A stretch of DNA of 64,000 bases from Guadua angustifolia. Its lineage: Eukaryota; Streptophyta; Magnoliopsida; Poales; Poaceae. Shown here in pieces: positions 22,948-33,911 of the stretch. Below the pieces are notes generated by a model, which saw nothing but the letters and a program-made list of their open reading frames with translations, did no database searches and was not told the origin of the DNA. How positions within the stretch are numbered: position 1 is the stretch's first letter; each line of letters starts with the position of its first letter. The stretch is from contig CM070517.1 of NCBI GenBank assembly GCA_036346375.1, forward strand, positions 16,841,651 through 16,905,650, read 5' to 3'. Position numbers and translations under genes: made by a program.

Positions 22948-23810
22948 TGAGAACATCACCAACATGGATACGACGGTAATGGACCGCCCCCTCCTTCCTC
23001 TTCGGCTTCTCCAATGACTATCGATCTTGCGGCAACCGTCGCCGAGAGGCCTTAATCCAAAAGCTCAGCTATTCAAGCCCACATCAACAGACAAGGGCCT
23101 CAAGCACACACCCGAGAACAGCCCACGCGTCAAGGAAGGCCCATATGGAAGCCCAAGATGCCAAAAGCCCGGTTCGGCCATCCAAAGAGCATGCCAACTT
23201 CAAGCGGGCATAACTTGGGCTCTCGGACTCCGTTTTCAGCGTCATGACCACCCGTTTGAAAGCTTAGGAGATAAGCTTTCCAATGGATCAACCCCACTTC
23301 CAAATTCACTCCAGAACGACGGAAAAATGCAGAACAATGTCACGGGCAGAAATTCAGGGTCTCAGCATCACCTCACTTTTAGCCTATGGCCCATATATCT
23401 TAGGGTTTTGGTGGCCACCACTGTTTTGGCTGCCCTACTCTCTCCGCCGCCGCTATATATGTGGCCGCCACCGTTCTTTTATGCTTAGGTTTTGTTGTGT
23501 TTTGGTAGACCCTTGTCGTCCCTCCTCGTGTTGGCGTGTGTCGACTAGACCACCCGTGACGAGAAACAGTAACCTCGCCTTTGTATCTTTGAGATTATTA
23601 GATTGGAATTGCTCTCACCTTGTTCTTGCTTGTTCTCGGTTGCAGCGGTACAAGGATCGATCGGTTTTGATTCGGTTGATCGCCTCGTGTGGTGACGTTA
23701 CGATTGCTTGGTTCTTGATCTCGTGGTTAGTAGCCGTTCCATCTACTTCGTGCACCATCAAACCGACGTGTCGTTCTCATCGAAGATCGGGCCGACCCCC
23801 GTGCGCATCA
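22948..23810 (+). repeat. 5' LTR of the gypsy element
   Basis: It starts tgagaacatcaccaac after a copia pol codon. It contains a TATA-like phrase ctatatatgtgg (23453-23464) about two thirds of the way in, and ends just ahead of the primer site. Confidence 0.7.
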
Positions 23811-25078
23811 AGTGGTATCAGAGCGATGGTTGCCTGGTGAGAACACCCTTATCCTTATTTAGTTCTTCTTGTTCATCCTAGAGTCCAGAAAATAGCCACA
23901 AAAAAATTCGGTTTGGCGTGTGTTTGATCTAATCCGAGCCCCTTTTGGCCTTTACTATTACTACCTAGTTTAATTCTTGTTGAATTTGCGTTGCATCGTC
24001 GTGTCGTTGCTGGTCTTAGTGTTTTGATCTTTAGAGTTTCGAGTTCTTGTCACGTTCTTGTCACCGAGTTGAACTCCATCGCGTCGTCGCGTCCAATTCG
24101 GATCCTCCTCTGTCCAGTTCGGTATTTTGGTCATAACTCCCTCATACGAACTCGGATTTTTCTGTTCTTGTACTTTCCTGAAAGCTTGAGAAATTATCTA
24201 CAACTTTGTCCATTGTAAAACTTTCCAGAAACGCCGTTTTCTTACCCAAAATCTCGTCGGATTGGAATCTGTTTTCGTCCTGGATTTTCTGAGCAGTCTG
24301 TATTTCGGGGTCAATATCTCTAGCTTCCCTTATCCAAAATAGACTTTCCATATATGCAAATTGATCAGCTCGAAAAGATCTACAACTTTCCAGTTATACG
24401 TTTTTGCATTGGAAGCCAATAAAAACCCGAAACCAGCGTTTGAAGTTTCAGCATAGTAGATCTGTTTTGCAGCAGGAAAAAAAAGTTTGAGTTGTAATTC
24501 ATATGTGCCACTTTTTGATATAGAAGGAAGAAAAATAAAGAAAAAAGGCAAGTGCATATAAAAGAGCCGCACTAAAAGGTGGAAAAAAGAAGCCCTAGCT
24601 ATTTGCTTGTGTCTTTGTGGTCATTCACAGTTCTTTGTTTACGTGACTTCATTGGTGCCTAGGCTCGCGTCTCTAGTTTGGTCTAGCCTAGGACCAAACA
24701 AAGTACCGCCGTTGAGCGATCTTTCAACTTGTTTTGGCTAGTGTGGTTCTAGTATATCCTTTGCTACATATTATACCTATCCAAGCTCCACCTACTATTA
24801 ACCACGGGAGAAGCACCTTACAATCGCTTTGTCACCCCCGAGTGCAGATTACCATCATCCACCGATTGAACCTTGAAAAAAGCTGCGAGGTAAGAATTGG
24901 TAAGAACTTGGTGTGAGCTTGGCGTGTGAGATCCTCCACTTTGTCCACATATTAGTAGATAGGAATATACATTTTTGCGTGTATTTTTCTTGTCTACCAC
25001 TAATAATGGCGAGTCCACGAAAAAACGATGATCTATACTTGAGGATGATCCAAGCATTCCGCCAGAACAAAGAAATAT

Positions 25079-26043
25079 ATGTGGAAACTTAATCATGAGT
25101 TTGAGAAAAGAAAAGAAATTGAAAGAAAAAAGCACAGTGAGTTCTTGGAGAAATGGCGAAATGGAGAATTAAAAATGAAAAGGTCGAGCATGGGACTATC
25201 CTTCACCAAGAATGAGAAGGAACTATTGAAGAAAGAAGTCAAGCCTACACAATCTAAGAAGAAGGATAGTAAGTGTATTTCAATATGTAACGATAAGAAT
25301 GTGCTTGCTATTCACGCAACTAACCTGTAGGCAAGAATGATCAAGATGGTGTGCACTGAGTCTTTGCAATGACGGACAACTACATGAGCCTCATGTCTCA
25401 TCGCCTACTTAGTGCACCAGTGGAACAACTTATTCCAAACTAAGTTTGTTGTGCAAGAACGCGCGGTACACGTCATCATTGATGGAGGAAACTGTAGCAA
25501 CCTCGCAAGTCTACACATGGTCGAGAAACTTGGCTTGACCACGACTCTACTTCAAAGAACCTTACTCAATGGAATGGTTCAACTCAATTGGTAAGGTTCA
25601 GGTAACACAAACTGTGCAAGTTCCTGTCTCCATTGGTTCATACCATGATCATGTTTGTTGTGATGTCATACCTATAGAATCATGTTCACTTTTATTAGGT
25701 AGACCTTGGTTATATGATGTTGATGCTATTCACTATGGTAGAACCAATCAATATACTTTCAAGTTTAATGGAAAGAAATTGGTTTTGAATCCAATGACTC
25801 TCTTTGAGCTAGCCAAAATTAATGCAAAAAGAACTAATGGTAAAGGACATGAGGATGACAAATTTGTTAGTAGTGTACAACAATCTAAACCAATGTTCAA
25901 GAAAGAAATTCTTTTAAATAAGATTGTTTCCTCACATGATATTGCTTTGCGGACATCATTTTCCTTGCCTCCTGTTGCCACTAACCTTTTGCGGGATCAT
26001 GAGAAGGAGTCGAGGACGACTCCAATTCAAGAAGGGAGGATGA
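25079..26043 (+). pseudogene. gypsy Gag tail and retropepsin, no polymerase
   Basis: A lysine-rich Gag-like piece (25079-25330) is followed by a retropepsin-like segment with VHVIIDGGNCSNLASLHM (catalytic D-G-G in place of D-S/T-G) and CSLLLGRPWLYDVDAIH. The last words before the 3' LTR are RTTPIQEG, where the usual gypsy polyprotein ends in an FQEGGDD-like tail. There is a frameshift near 25590. The jump from protease to that tail shows that reverse transcriptase, RNase H and integrase were deleted. Confidence 0.7.
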
Positions 26044-26638
26044 TGATGACATCACCAACATGGATCGACCAGCGTGACCGCTGCCCTCCTTCCTCTCCGG
26101 CTTCTCCAATGACTATCGACGCTCCCATCTTCGTCACAAATGATCGACGCCTGCGGCAACCGTCGCCGAGAGGCCTTAATCCAAAAGCTCAGCTATTCAA
26201 GCCCACATCAACAGACAAGGGCCTCAAGCACACACCCCGAGAACAGCCCACGCGTCAAGGAAGGCCCATATGGAAGCCCAAGATGCTAAAAAGCCCGGTT
26301 CGGCCATCCAGCAGCATGCCAACTTCAAACGGGCATAACTTGGGCTCTCGGACTCCGTTTTCAGCGTGCGACTACCCGTTTGAAAGCTTAGGAGATAAGC
26401 TTTCCAATGGATCCAGCCCCACTTCCAAATTCACTCCAGAACGACGGGAAAATGCAGAACAATGTCACAGGCCAGAAATTCAGGGTGCTGCATCACCTCA
26501 CTTTTTGGCCTATGGCCCATGTATCTTAGGGTTTTGGTGGCCACCACTGTTTTGGCTGCCCTACTCCTCCTAGCCGCCGCTATATATGTGGCCGCCACCG
26601 TTCTTTTATGCTTAGGTTTTGTTGTGTTTTGGTAGACC
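26044..26638 (+). repeat. truncated 3' LTR of the gypsy element
   Basis: It matches 22948-23515 in order, with small indels such as an 18-base stretch missing from the 5' copy around 23021. It stops at ggtagaccctt, where the 5' LTR continues for about 290 more bases. Confidence 0.75.
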
Positions 26639-26647
26639 CTTTAAGTT

Positions 26648-27064
26648 CTGCATCACATCGCCGAGCAAGCTGCTCAAGCAAGAGCTCAAGCCGAGCAAGC
26701 GGCCCAAGCCCAAGCTCAAGCCGCTCAAGCTGCTTCCGTACCCGATGCTTACCTTGCCAGTCTTGAGACACTTCGTACGGATATGATGGCCGGCTTTGCG
26801 CGACAAGAATCCTATATGCAGGGCCAGTTTGCTCTGGTTATGGAGCTTCAATATCAGAATCGCGAGATGGTTGAGGATGTCCGAGAGCGCCTGAGTTCGC
26901 TTAACACCTCCTTTGATGACTATCGCTCATACCATCAGTCCTACCAGCGTCGTCGTCCGGATGGCGGCAGCGGTTCCCTTTCCTATCACCCTCCTCCGTC
27001 ATCCAGCTGGGATCCATGGTCTCCTCATCCGCCGCCCGAGGCTCCTGGCGATGGTGAAGAATAG
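26648..27064 (+). pseudogene. late open frame of the SIRE element (coiled coil, envelope-like position)
   Basis: The frame has an alanine/glutamine-rich heptad stretch (repeats of AEQAAQA-like words), then a predicted coiled coil (RERLSSLNTSFDDYRSYHQ) and a proline/serine-rich tail ending PPPEAPGDGEE. SIRE elements carry an extra frame at this place, sometimes called envelope-like. No membrane segment is visible here, and this piece looks like a soluble coiled-coil protein. The N-terminal part is missing. Confidence 0.45.
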
Positions 27065-27617
27065 ACGACATCTTGGCGATCCCCTTTTGGTCTTTGATGA
27101 CAAAGGGGGAGAAGAATGTGAAATTGAAGTCCGTTGAAGCCTAGCCTAGCTCAAATCTATATATTTTATTGTAATAAACTTGTTTAACTTATGTGGTTGT
27201 TGGATTTGAACTCTTTGTGTTTATTTATGTCTTCTTTTTGCGTCTTGTTGAATATCTATTGTGAACTTCGGTCTTGAACTAATTTCACTAATTTCGCTAA
27301 AATTTTATCCTTCCTTATGTGTTTCGCATCAAGTCATGTTATTTCAATTGATTAATATCATCTTCATTGCTATACACCCATACATAACTCGAGATACAAA
27401 TGTTATTTATTGTTTATCCATGGCACATTTGTAGGGGGAGCTATTCTCATCTAGCAATATTTTCATTCAAATATATTTTGTCCTCCAAAGACAAAATATT
27501 GCTAAATAAGAATTCCATTGTGTGAGTAATTAATTTTTTATTGGTCACTCACACTAAATATCAATTTACTTCAATTCGATTATGAGGATTGTCATCAATC
27601 ACCAAAAAGGAGGAGAT

Positions 27618-28850
27618 TGAAAGCATCTAGGCCCCCATGTGGTTATGGTTTTGATAATTAATGACAATCACGCGAAAAAGACTAACGAGGTTTGTGCAAG
27701 TTAGTTGGAAACAGGATAAATGTATTCCTCGAAAGATGTTGAATGGCTTCAAGTGCTAAAATGGAAGGAGTACGTGCAAAAGAAGCTAAAGAAGTGAATG
27801 TATAAAATTTAGATGTATTTTCTAGTCTTTTCACCGATCTCGGAGTTGGGAAAAAGATCGGATTATTAGGATAGTAGCCGTACTATCAAGAGGGATTTGA
27901 TATGGGTCTTTGAAACTTGAAAGTGCATAAAAATATGGCTCATTAGTTCATTTATGCATTGGTGTTTTCGAGAGAAAAATCATCTGTGAAAAAAATCCTC
28001 GGCCTAAGACTCTCACAGGATCGGTGGTAGTAATCGCATTTATGTACTACCGCACCTTAGTTGGCGATAGCTAAATTTCAGAGAACAATATTCATTGGTT
28101 TCTTCCGAACCCGAGGCCAAGACACTCAAGATGGTCGAGCGGTAGTACTGCTGAATCTTGATACTACCGCACAATAGTTATGATAGCTTTATTCCGAAGG
28201 CATGTTCTTTCGATGCCGACGGATCTTGGTACTATCACGCACCCATGAAGCGTAGTACCGGCCACATATAAAATCGCCAGAACGGCTACGTGTCGGTACA
28301 AGATTTAATCTCCCGTTATAGCCGTTCTGATAGCCAGTGCGGTACTACCGCCCATAGAGGGCTAGAGTACCGCCTTGGCGCAAATTCGGCGAAAAAAGAA
28401 AACGGCTAGTTTGAGTGGGTGGGGTTATAAATACCCCCCACTTTCATAAAAACAAGGTTGGTCACTTCATTGAACACATTCTAAGCCCTAGCAACTCTCT
28501 CCACTCTCTTGTGCATTGAATTCTTGATTCTTGAGTTTTGGAGAGCAACAAGTGAGTGCATCGCATTTAGTGAGCCATATTGTGTGCACTTTTGAGGATC
28601 AAGCCACGTCAAGTTTGTTACTCTTGAGGTTGCCGCCTCCTGAGGATTTGGCTTTTGCTTAGGCGTGAGGCCTTCCCTCGAGAATCTTAGTGATCTTCAA
28701 AATATTGGAGGTTGTGTGAAGACCGGAGAAAGATGGTTGTGAAAGAGCCTGGCTTCGCCTTATCTCGCTATTGGAGCGCTTATGTATCTTGCAAATTGGG
28801 AAGAGCTATCGCTAGTGATCGGGAAGGCTCCAACCAAACGTCATTGTGGA
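27618..28850 (+). repeat. SIRE LTR, truncated at its 3' end
   Basis: It begins with the TGAAAGCATC signature after a polypurine tract. It has a TATA box (ggttataaatacccc, 28424-28438) and several palindromic words of the cggtagtaccg type (28138, 28341). The usual terminal phrase ttcacccccctctagg is not reached before outer copia sequence resumes. Confidence 0.65.
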
Positions 28851-28869
28851 GCATATCCTCGATATCTCA

Positions 28870-29460
28870 ATGGCAAGCTACCTCAAGATCGATGGATATA
28901 CTGGATGTCGGCTACTTATCGATCCCCATAATGCCGATCTCAAACAGCTTTGTATTCTTACATAGTGGAACAAGCTATTTCATGGAAGTCTTCTAAACAG
29001 ACTCTAGTAGCTACTTCCACTAATCATTCTGAAATTATTGCACTATATGAAGCTTCACGTGAATGTGTATGGCTTCGCAGAATGATTAACCACATACAAC
29101 AATCATGTGGTATTAGTTCTATTGAATCACCTACAATTATCTATGAAGATAATTCTGCTTGTGTTACACAAATGCAGACAGGTTACATAAAGAGCAACAT
29201 CACTAAGCATATTGCTCCAAAATTGTTTTATCCTCATGAGTTACAAAGAAAGTAGGGAGATAAACATCTTGCAAACCAAATCATGCGATAACCTCACGAT
29301 CTTTTCACTAAGTCATTACCATCTTCTAAATTCTTGAAATGTGTTCATGGAATTGGTATGAGACGACTTCAAATTTGCAAGAATCGGGGAGATATCTCAA
29401 GAAAAATCAAAGACTCTTGTCCTTCATTTGTGGTTTGCTTGGTTTTTTAGGAGTTCACTC
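28870..29460 (+). pseudogene. copia RNase H end of the outer element
   Basis: The frame reads AISWKSSKQTLVATST with NHSEIIALYEASRECVWL, then IIYEDNSACVTQMQTG and KLFYPHELQ, the canonical C-terminal RNase H region of copia polyproteins. A frame change lies near 28950 and a stop at 29253, with tail words (HDLFTKSLP, GMRRLQ) continuing behind it. It continues the pol interrupted at 22947. Confidence 0.8.
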
Positions 29461-29924
29461 TTAAATATATTGTGTGCCATACTAGCAATTTGATTCTATT
29501 GTGCTACTCGTTTAGCTATTTATACTTTCTTCAGTGTAGCAATATTATTTCGATGATCATTAGAATTGTTAAGTATTTAACATTGCTAAAATTGTCACTA
29601 GCTCTTAGAAATCTTTGAAGTTGAAATTTAGTGATAAAAGCAATTGATTAGAAAAGCAAGAGACAACCGATATTTTTCCGTGGTGTTCGGAGACTTGCAG
29701 GTCTCCCTAGTCCACGTTGAGGCTAGCCCACACTTGGAGGCTCCCGCCGAGCACGCCGCCTCTTTCCACTAGTCGTGGTTTTTCACGCCCCTCTAGGCTT
29801 AACCTCGAACCTTCACAAACTTGCGGGCTTCTCACAATCTCGAGAGCTCCGCGCCACGACGCCTACACCGTCTAGGAGTCGGCAACCCCAAGAGTAACAA
29901 GCCGCTCTTCGCTTGAACCTCACG

Positions 29925-32044
29925 GGCACAACAAATGCGCCTCGGTGATTACCAAGTGCAACACATGCACAAGGCCTCCTCAAGTGCAACACATGCACAA
30001 GAGGTACCCAAATCACTTCCTAATTGCAACAAATGCAATTAGTCTCACTCTTAAGCTCAAGAGGCAAATGGAGAAGAGCAACACATGCACACAACCCCAC
30101 ACCCTCAACAATGCCAAGAACAACATTTAAGCCCCCCAAGGGGTATATATAGTCCCCACTAAGAAAACTAGCCGTTTGGGGTAAAGCAGGCAAAATCAAA
30201 GAAATCTTGGTACTACCAGCCCTCTAAGGGCGGTAGTAATGGCCCCGACCTCAACGATTGACAGCGCCATATATCCAAGACTATCGCCTCTCGAGGCGGT
30301 GAGTACCGACTTTATGACCTCTGGCTCCCTCCGAAGCGATCTTACCTCACCGAGCCAACAAAACACGCCAAGATTGTAAAATAGCTACGGCGGCAATTTC
30401 CCATGAGTACAAGCACTTGCGGTACTACCGCTTCAAGCCCGATGAGTACCGCCAACACAAAACAACAATACAACCTTCGGAAAATACCTCATCACAACCA
30501 ATGGCGGTAGTACCGCCCGAACGGTACTACCCCCGGACATCTGCGATAGTCAGGCCACAGGAGAAAATCCATTTCAACCTCCAAATCCATTTCTCCAAAA
30601 ACCAAACTTGTTCTTTGAGCCACAAAGATGATCAACACATGATCATACACACGTGCAAAATACATTTGCACCAACATAGCTCATGCTCAAAGAATTTCAA
30701 CCAAATTGCAAAACACATTTCAATCAACTCAAGAACTATTTGCAAAACGTATTAAGCAAATCAAACTCGAGTTTATGAGATTAATCCCCTAGCCATGTGA
30801 AGGTCAACACAAGACCCGGTCAACTTGCCAACACCGTTGCAAGTCCCACTCACATGCTCTCGAATTCGGACTCATAAACCTCGGTTTATTCGCACAAACG
30901 AACTTGCAAATAGCATAATAAACACATTTCATGCTTGAGCACTACTCTTTGCAACTCATGCAAAAGTCTAGCTCCAAGCAACATCAAATCAAGATGCATG
31001 AACTCTCTAATTGCAACACATGCAATTCTCTAGTTCAATGCAACACGAAACCAAACTTCAAACCAAAACCATTTCAATCGTATGAGCTCTTTACTCGCAA
31101 CACATGCGAGCCTCTAGCTCTATACAAACACATAAACACCAAATCATGCTTGAGCTCTCTCCTTTTGCAACACATGCAAAACTTAGCTCCAAGCAACACC
31201 AAGGTTTTATAAAGATTGTTTTGCGAACCAAAACGTGAAGCGTCAACTAATGCAACACATGCAAAAGTGAACTTCACACAAAAGCCAACGCACTAGCTTA
31301 TCCTATCTGCAACACATGCAAATCAAAGCATTATGCGAAAACCAAATGCAACCAAGCATAAGTTTTAACCCATTCAAACACATGCCAAATGGTTAACCCA
31401 AATGCAAAACCAAATCCAAATGGTTGAGCTTGAGTGAGCGCGAATGAGATCACCAACACATGATGAAGCTCAAGCAAAGGAACGACCCTCTTAATAGCAC
31501 GGCGATAAAACCTTAGACTCAAAGACTACAAAAGTCCTTAGCCTATCTAATTATACCTTCGCATGGCCTCAAGCAATCCCCTTTGGGGTCTTTATGATCA
31601 TTACTTTGATATTCCCGGGATCTCTACTCGACTCCTCTTGGGATCCACTCTTGGCGCCCATCAACTCATGATGCCGTCCTTGTCCGTTCTCATCATCTCA
31701 TCCATCTTTGGACCTAACTTAATCACAACTCATACAAATAGTTAGTCCAAGATGCATGGTTGTCTCAATTATCTCTTGCACTCCATTAACACATAATGGA
31801 TGCCTTTAGATCAATTGAGCACAACCTAAATCAATTGAAATGATTTAATTGTGTCTTAAGTACAATAATGCAACTCATGCTTTATTATACTTAAGAACTA
31901 TTCATTGTCCTCAATTAATCAAGAAACACCATCAACACATGATGAAATGTTCTTTAATAATTAACAAGACAAATGAACTCAATTTAAATTATCATTTAAA
32001 TTGATATGAGTATATATTAACTACATAAGTTTTCATATACTCAT
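29925..32044 (-). repeat. array of short stem-loops with near-constant pentaloop
   Basis: Perfect or nearly perfect arms of 5-9 bp flank a five-base loop, ACACA on + (TGTGT on the element strand). Examples, by full span, are 29956-29970, 29984-29998, 30628-30646, 31009-31027, 31094-31110, 31163-31181, 31305-31323, 31782-31800 and 31930-31944. Close variants with loops ACAAA (29925-29941, 30020-30042), ATACA (30653-30671), ACTCA (30948-30964) and AGCCA (30612-30628) occur. Arms differ in sequence from one hairpin to the next, yet each pair stays complementary. Larger palindromes stand at 31855-31895, 31980-32003 and 32006-32044. Confidence 0.75.
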
Positions 32045-32550
32045 GTTGATGAAAAGTAATGATCCATTATATGTAAATTGTATGAAAATGATCATTACCC
32101 TAAGTCATCAACTATAGAATAAACTCCACATGTATATGTGCATAGATATAATTGACTTGGACATAATATGCACATATCCAATTTGATCGTATTGGAGTAT
32201 ATCCTATATTGCCATGAGTATACTTATAACTAGGCAATTCAAACATATACTCAAGGATTTAGTTTCTTTGTCTTGATCCTTATGTGTGTCAATAATCTAA
32301 TCGATCAATACAAAGAGACTTTCAAGTTAAACTACAAACTCCCCTAAATATGTGCATCCATGTAATATGTGGATTTGGAAACATGATGCACGTTTGTGGT
32401 TAATATAATGGGGACATTCATACTTTAACTTGACTCCAAAGTATGCAACTAATATTAAGATGAATATGCAAACATACCTTGGGTTTTTCATTTTTCAATG
32501 CGATGAGACTAAACAAAGATATTCTAAACAAACATGTTAGTCTTGATATC

Positions 32551-32716
32551 AGATTTGTCATTAAGAACAATATCGCATTAGGGGATAAACTTAATATTGG
32601 ATTTGTCATTTACACAAGATTAGATTTGTCATTAAGAACAATATCGCATTAAGGGATAAACTTAATATTGGATTTGTCATTTACACAAGATTAGATTTGT
32701 CATTAACACCAAAACC
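32551..32716 (+). repeat. 71-bp tandem repeat, about 2.3 copies
   Basis: The phrase agatttgtcattaagaaca starts at 32551 and 32622, and a third partial copy at 32693. The two full units differ by one base (aggggataa versus aagggataa). It lies near the start of the reversed LTR-like segment. Confidence 0.9.
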
Positions 32717-32739
32717 ATAACTAATGAAGGTTGAACTTA

Positions 32740-32963
32740 CAAAGACACCATTTCATTGATCTCATCAAGACACAAGATTAGGCAGTTAATCAAGTGATTA
32801 AGTCATAGATTAGACAATTGTTTAGACAGTTAATTAGGCAGTTGTCTCTTTGGATAAAGGCAGCCGTAATAGCACCCTTTCCCCTGTATAAATACAATCA
32901 AATTGATCAATGCAAAGACAGTTCTTCCATTCATTCATGCTCTGTTTTCGTTTTACTTTCACA
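32740..32963 (+). repeat. 3' LTR of the outer copia element (5' end missing)
   Basis: It matches 21510-21736 with a few substitutions and one small insertion (aaaggcagccgtaatagc). It ends TTTCACA, followed by the target duplication CCATA. The first about 20 bases are replaced by the reversed LTR-like segment. Confidence 0.8.
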
Positions 32964-33039
32964 CCATACACAACAAATTGTTCATATCATGGGCATCACA
33001 CAGGCACTGAACCAGCGGTAGAGTATTAGCTCACAATTT

Positions 33040-33540
33040 TGGAAAATGCCATCAAGCAGCCTAGCACATGAATGAATTTCTCACCTCAAGTAGCCCCTTC
33101 AGGATTCACAGCAATGTCAGAACTAGCACACCATTGACCGAGAATTTCACCTGCAAACACCGCAACACCAGATGACACCAAATTCCGGGAGAGCTCCATG
33201 CTGCTAATTTCAAACAAAAAAAATCAAAATCAAGGAGACAAGAAAACAGTGAACGAACTAGCTCGATCGGCACGGAAGGCGGCAACGGACCTGGCCTTGC
33301 AGCGCATGTGGCGGAGGCTGCTGAACATGGCGTCAGAGGCGGGCAGAGGTCTAGGCTTACGTTACCTCTCGGCGCTTCCCACGGCGGCACCTCCATTGGT
33401 GTGTCCGATCTAGATCTCGTCGCGAGGCGGCGACACGGCGGAGGTGAGGTCACGAGAGCGAGCAATGAAGGCGGAGGCGACACTCGCGAGAGGAGGCGAC
33501 TCGCGAGGAGGCAACGCTTGAGGCGGGAACCCTAACCCGG
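33040..33540 (-). pseudogene. 5' end of an unidentified minus-strand gene next to the retrotransposon
   Basis: The minus strand shows a GC-rich leader and a plausible first exon (ATG at 33396: MEVPPWEAPR, donor GAGAG|gtaacg near 33364). A second exon-like piece follows between an acceptor ttgcag and donor gtgaga (about 33150-33083), reading GEILGQWCASSDIAVNPEG in the matching phase and then meeting a stop. No family was recognised. The copia insertion begins 75 bases further down, so the gene body, if it existed, may have been separated from this 5' end. It could also be a short non-coding transcript. Confidence 0.3.
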
Positions 33541-33911
33541 CTGAGGAGGCGGAATGTTTCCGCAGAAGCGAGCAGGAAAGGCCGAGATTTCCTCGTCTGG
33601 TTGGGCTCCAAATGCGATTTTTGTCGGCCCGGGTAGATCAAGCCCAGTGGATTCCAACCCAGGGAATGGGTCGGGTTCCCGGCCGGGATTTAGGCTCCCA
33701 AATGAGCCCTTAGTCGGGTTAGTACAGCTTGGTCCACCGTACCGGCAGCGTGGCAAATGCCTTTGTGTAATGTTTTTTCTCTCACGCGCTCTTGTTCAAT
33801 GATCGAGTGACATTGAACCATAAAAAGCCAAGCTAAATCAGGGATAGTGACGACAACACGAAGATCCTGAGATTCGGCGATCATCACGTAAAAAATCAGC
33901 TTACAAACTTA
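33541..33911. other. intergenic stretch with repeat-like content
   Basis: Words such as gggtcgggttcccggccggg and ccaaatgagcccttag suggest a worn transposon end. No coding sequence is recognised. Confidence 0.3.

Larger units (their letters stand above)
22948..26638 (+). mobile_element. internally deleted Ty3/gypsy element
   Basis: The block 22948-23515 recurs at 26044-26638 with about 95% identity by eye, in the same orientation: these are its LTRs. The 5' LTR runs to about 23810, where tggtatcagagcg (23812-23824) forms a primer site complementary to initiator tRNA-Met. The interior holds a Gag-like tail and a retropepsin but no reverse transcriptase or integrase, so it depended on a partner element. 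The 3' LTR is cut at 26638 and joined to SIRE sequence. Confidence 0.75.
26639..28850 (+). mobile_element. 3' part of a SIRE/Maximus copia element with its 3' LTR
   Basis: The stretch contains the SIRE-lineage order: a late open frame (coiled-coil, proline-rich), several G-rich purine tracts (ttgtagggggagc near 27431), the polypurine tract aaaaaggaggaga ending at 27616, and an LTR starting TGAAAGCATCTAGGCCCCCA at 27618. The upstream pol is absent. The junction to gypsy sequence at 26638 and to outer copia RNase H near 28860 are both abrupt, so the piece probably arrived by rearrangement. Confidence 0.7.
29470..32739 (-). mobile_element. LTR-like segment in reverse orientation, rich in small hairpins
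   Basis: Read on the minus strand from 32739 it starts TGTAAGTTCAACC and continues with SIRE-LTR wording (gttatggttttgg...). It ends near 29640 with words typical of long grass copia LTR 3' regions (gttcggagacttgcaggtct in + orientation). It shares cggtagtaccg palindromes with the SIRE LTR at 27618. There is no coding frame. It joins directly to the outer copia 3' LTR, whose first about 20 bases are lost. The exact lower border is uncertain. About twenty short stem-loops occupy 29925-32044. Confidence 0.5.
21494..32963 (+). mobile_element. copia LTR retrotransposon with nested insertions
   Basis: The host duplication CCATA stands directly outside both ends (21489-21493 and 32964-32968), proving a single integration. 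The 5' LTR (21494-21736) is matched by a truncated 3' LTR (32740-32963) in the same orientation. A primer-binding-site-like phrase ttatcagcacgctc follows the 5' LTR. The pol gene is split: protease-integrase before 22948 and the RNase H end after about 28870. Between them lie a gypsy element and a SIRE 3' part, and between the RNase H end and the 3' LTR lies a reversed LTR-like segment. The element is dead. Confidence 0.8.

Noticed and set aside
23812..23824. tggtatcagagcg as part of a tRNA gene
   Set aside because: It is the primer-binding site of the gypsy element directly after its LTR; no tRNA body surrounds it.
29925..31323. Hairpin array as a set of microRNA precursors or tRNA-like genes
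   Set aside because: The stems are only 5-9 bp with five-base loops, too short for microRNA precursors, and no cloverleaf or conserved tRNA boxes are present.
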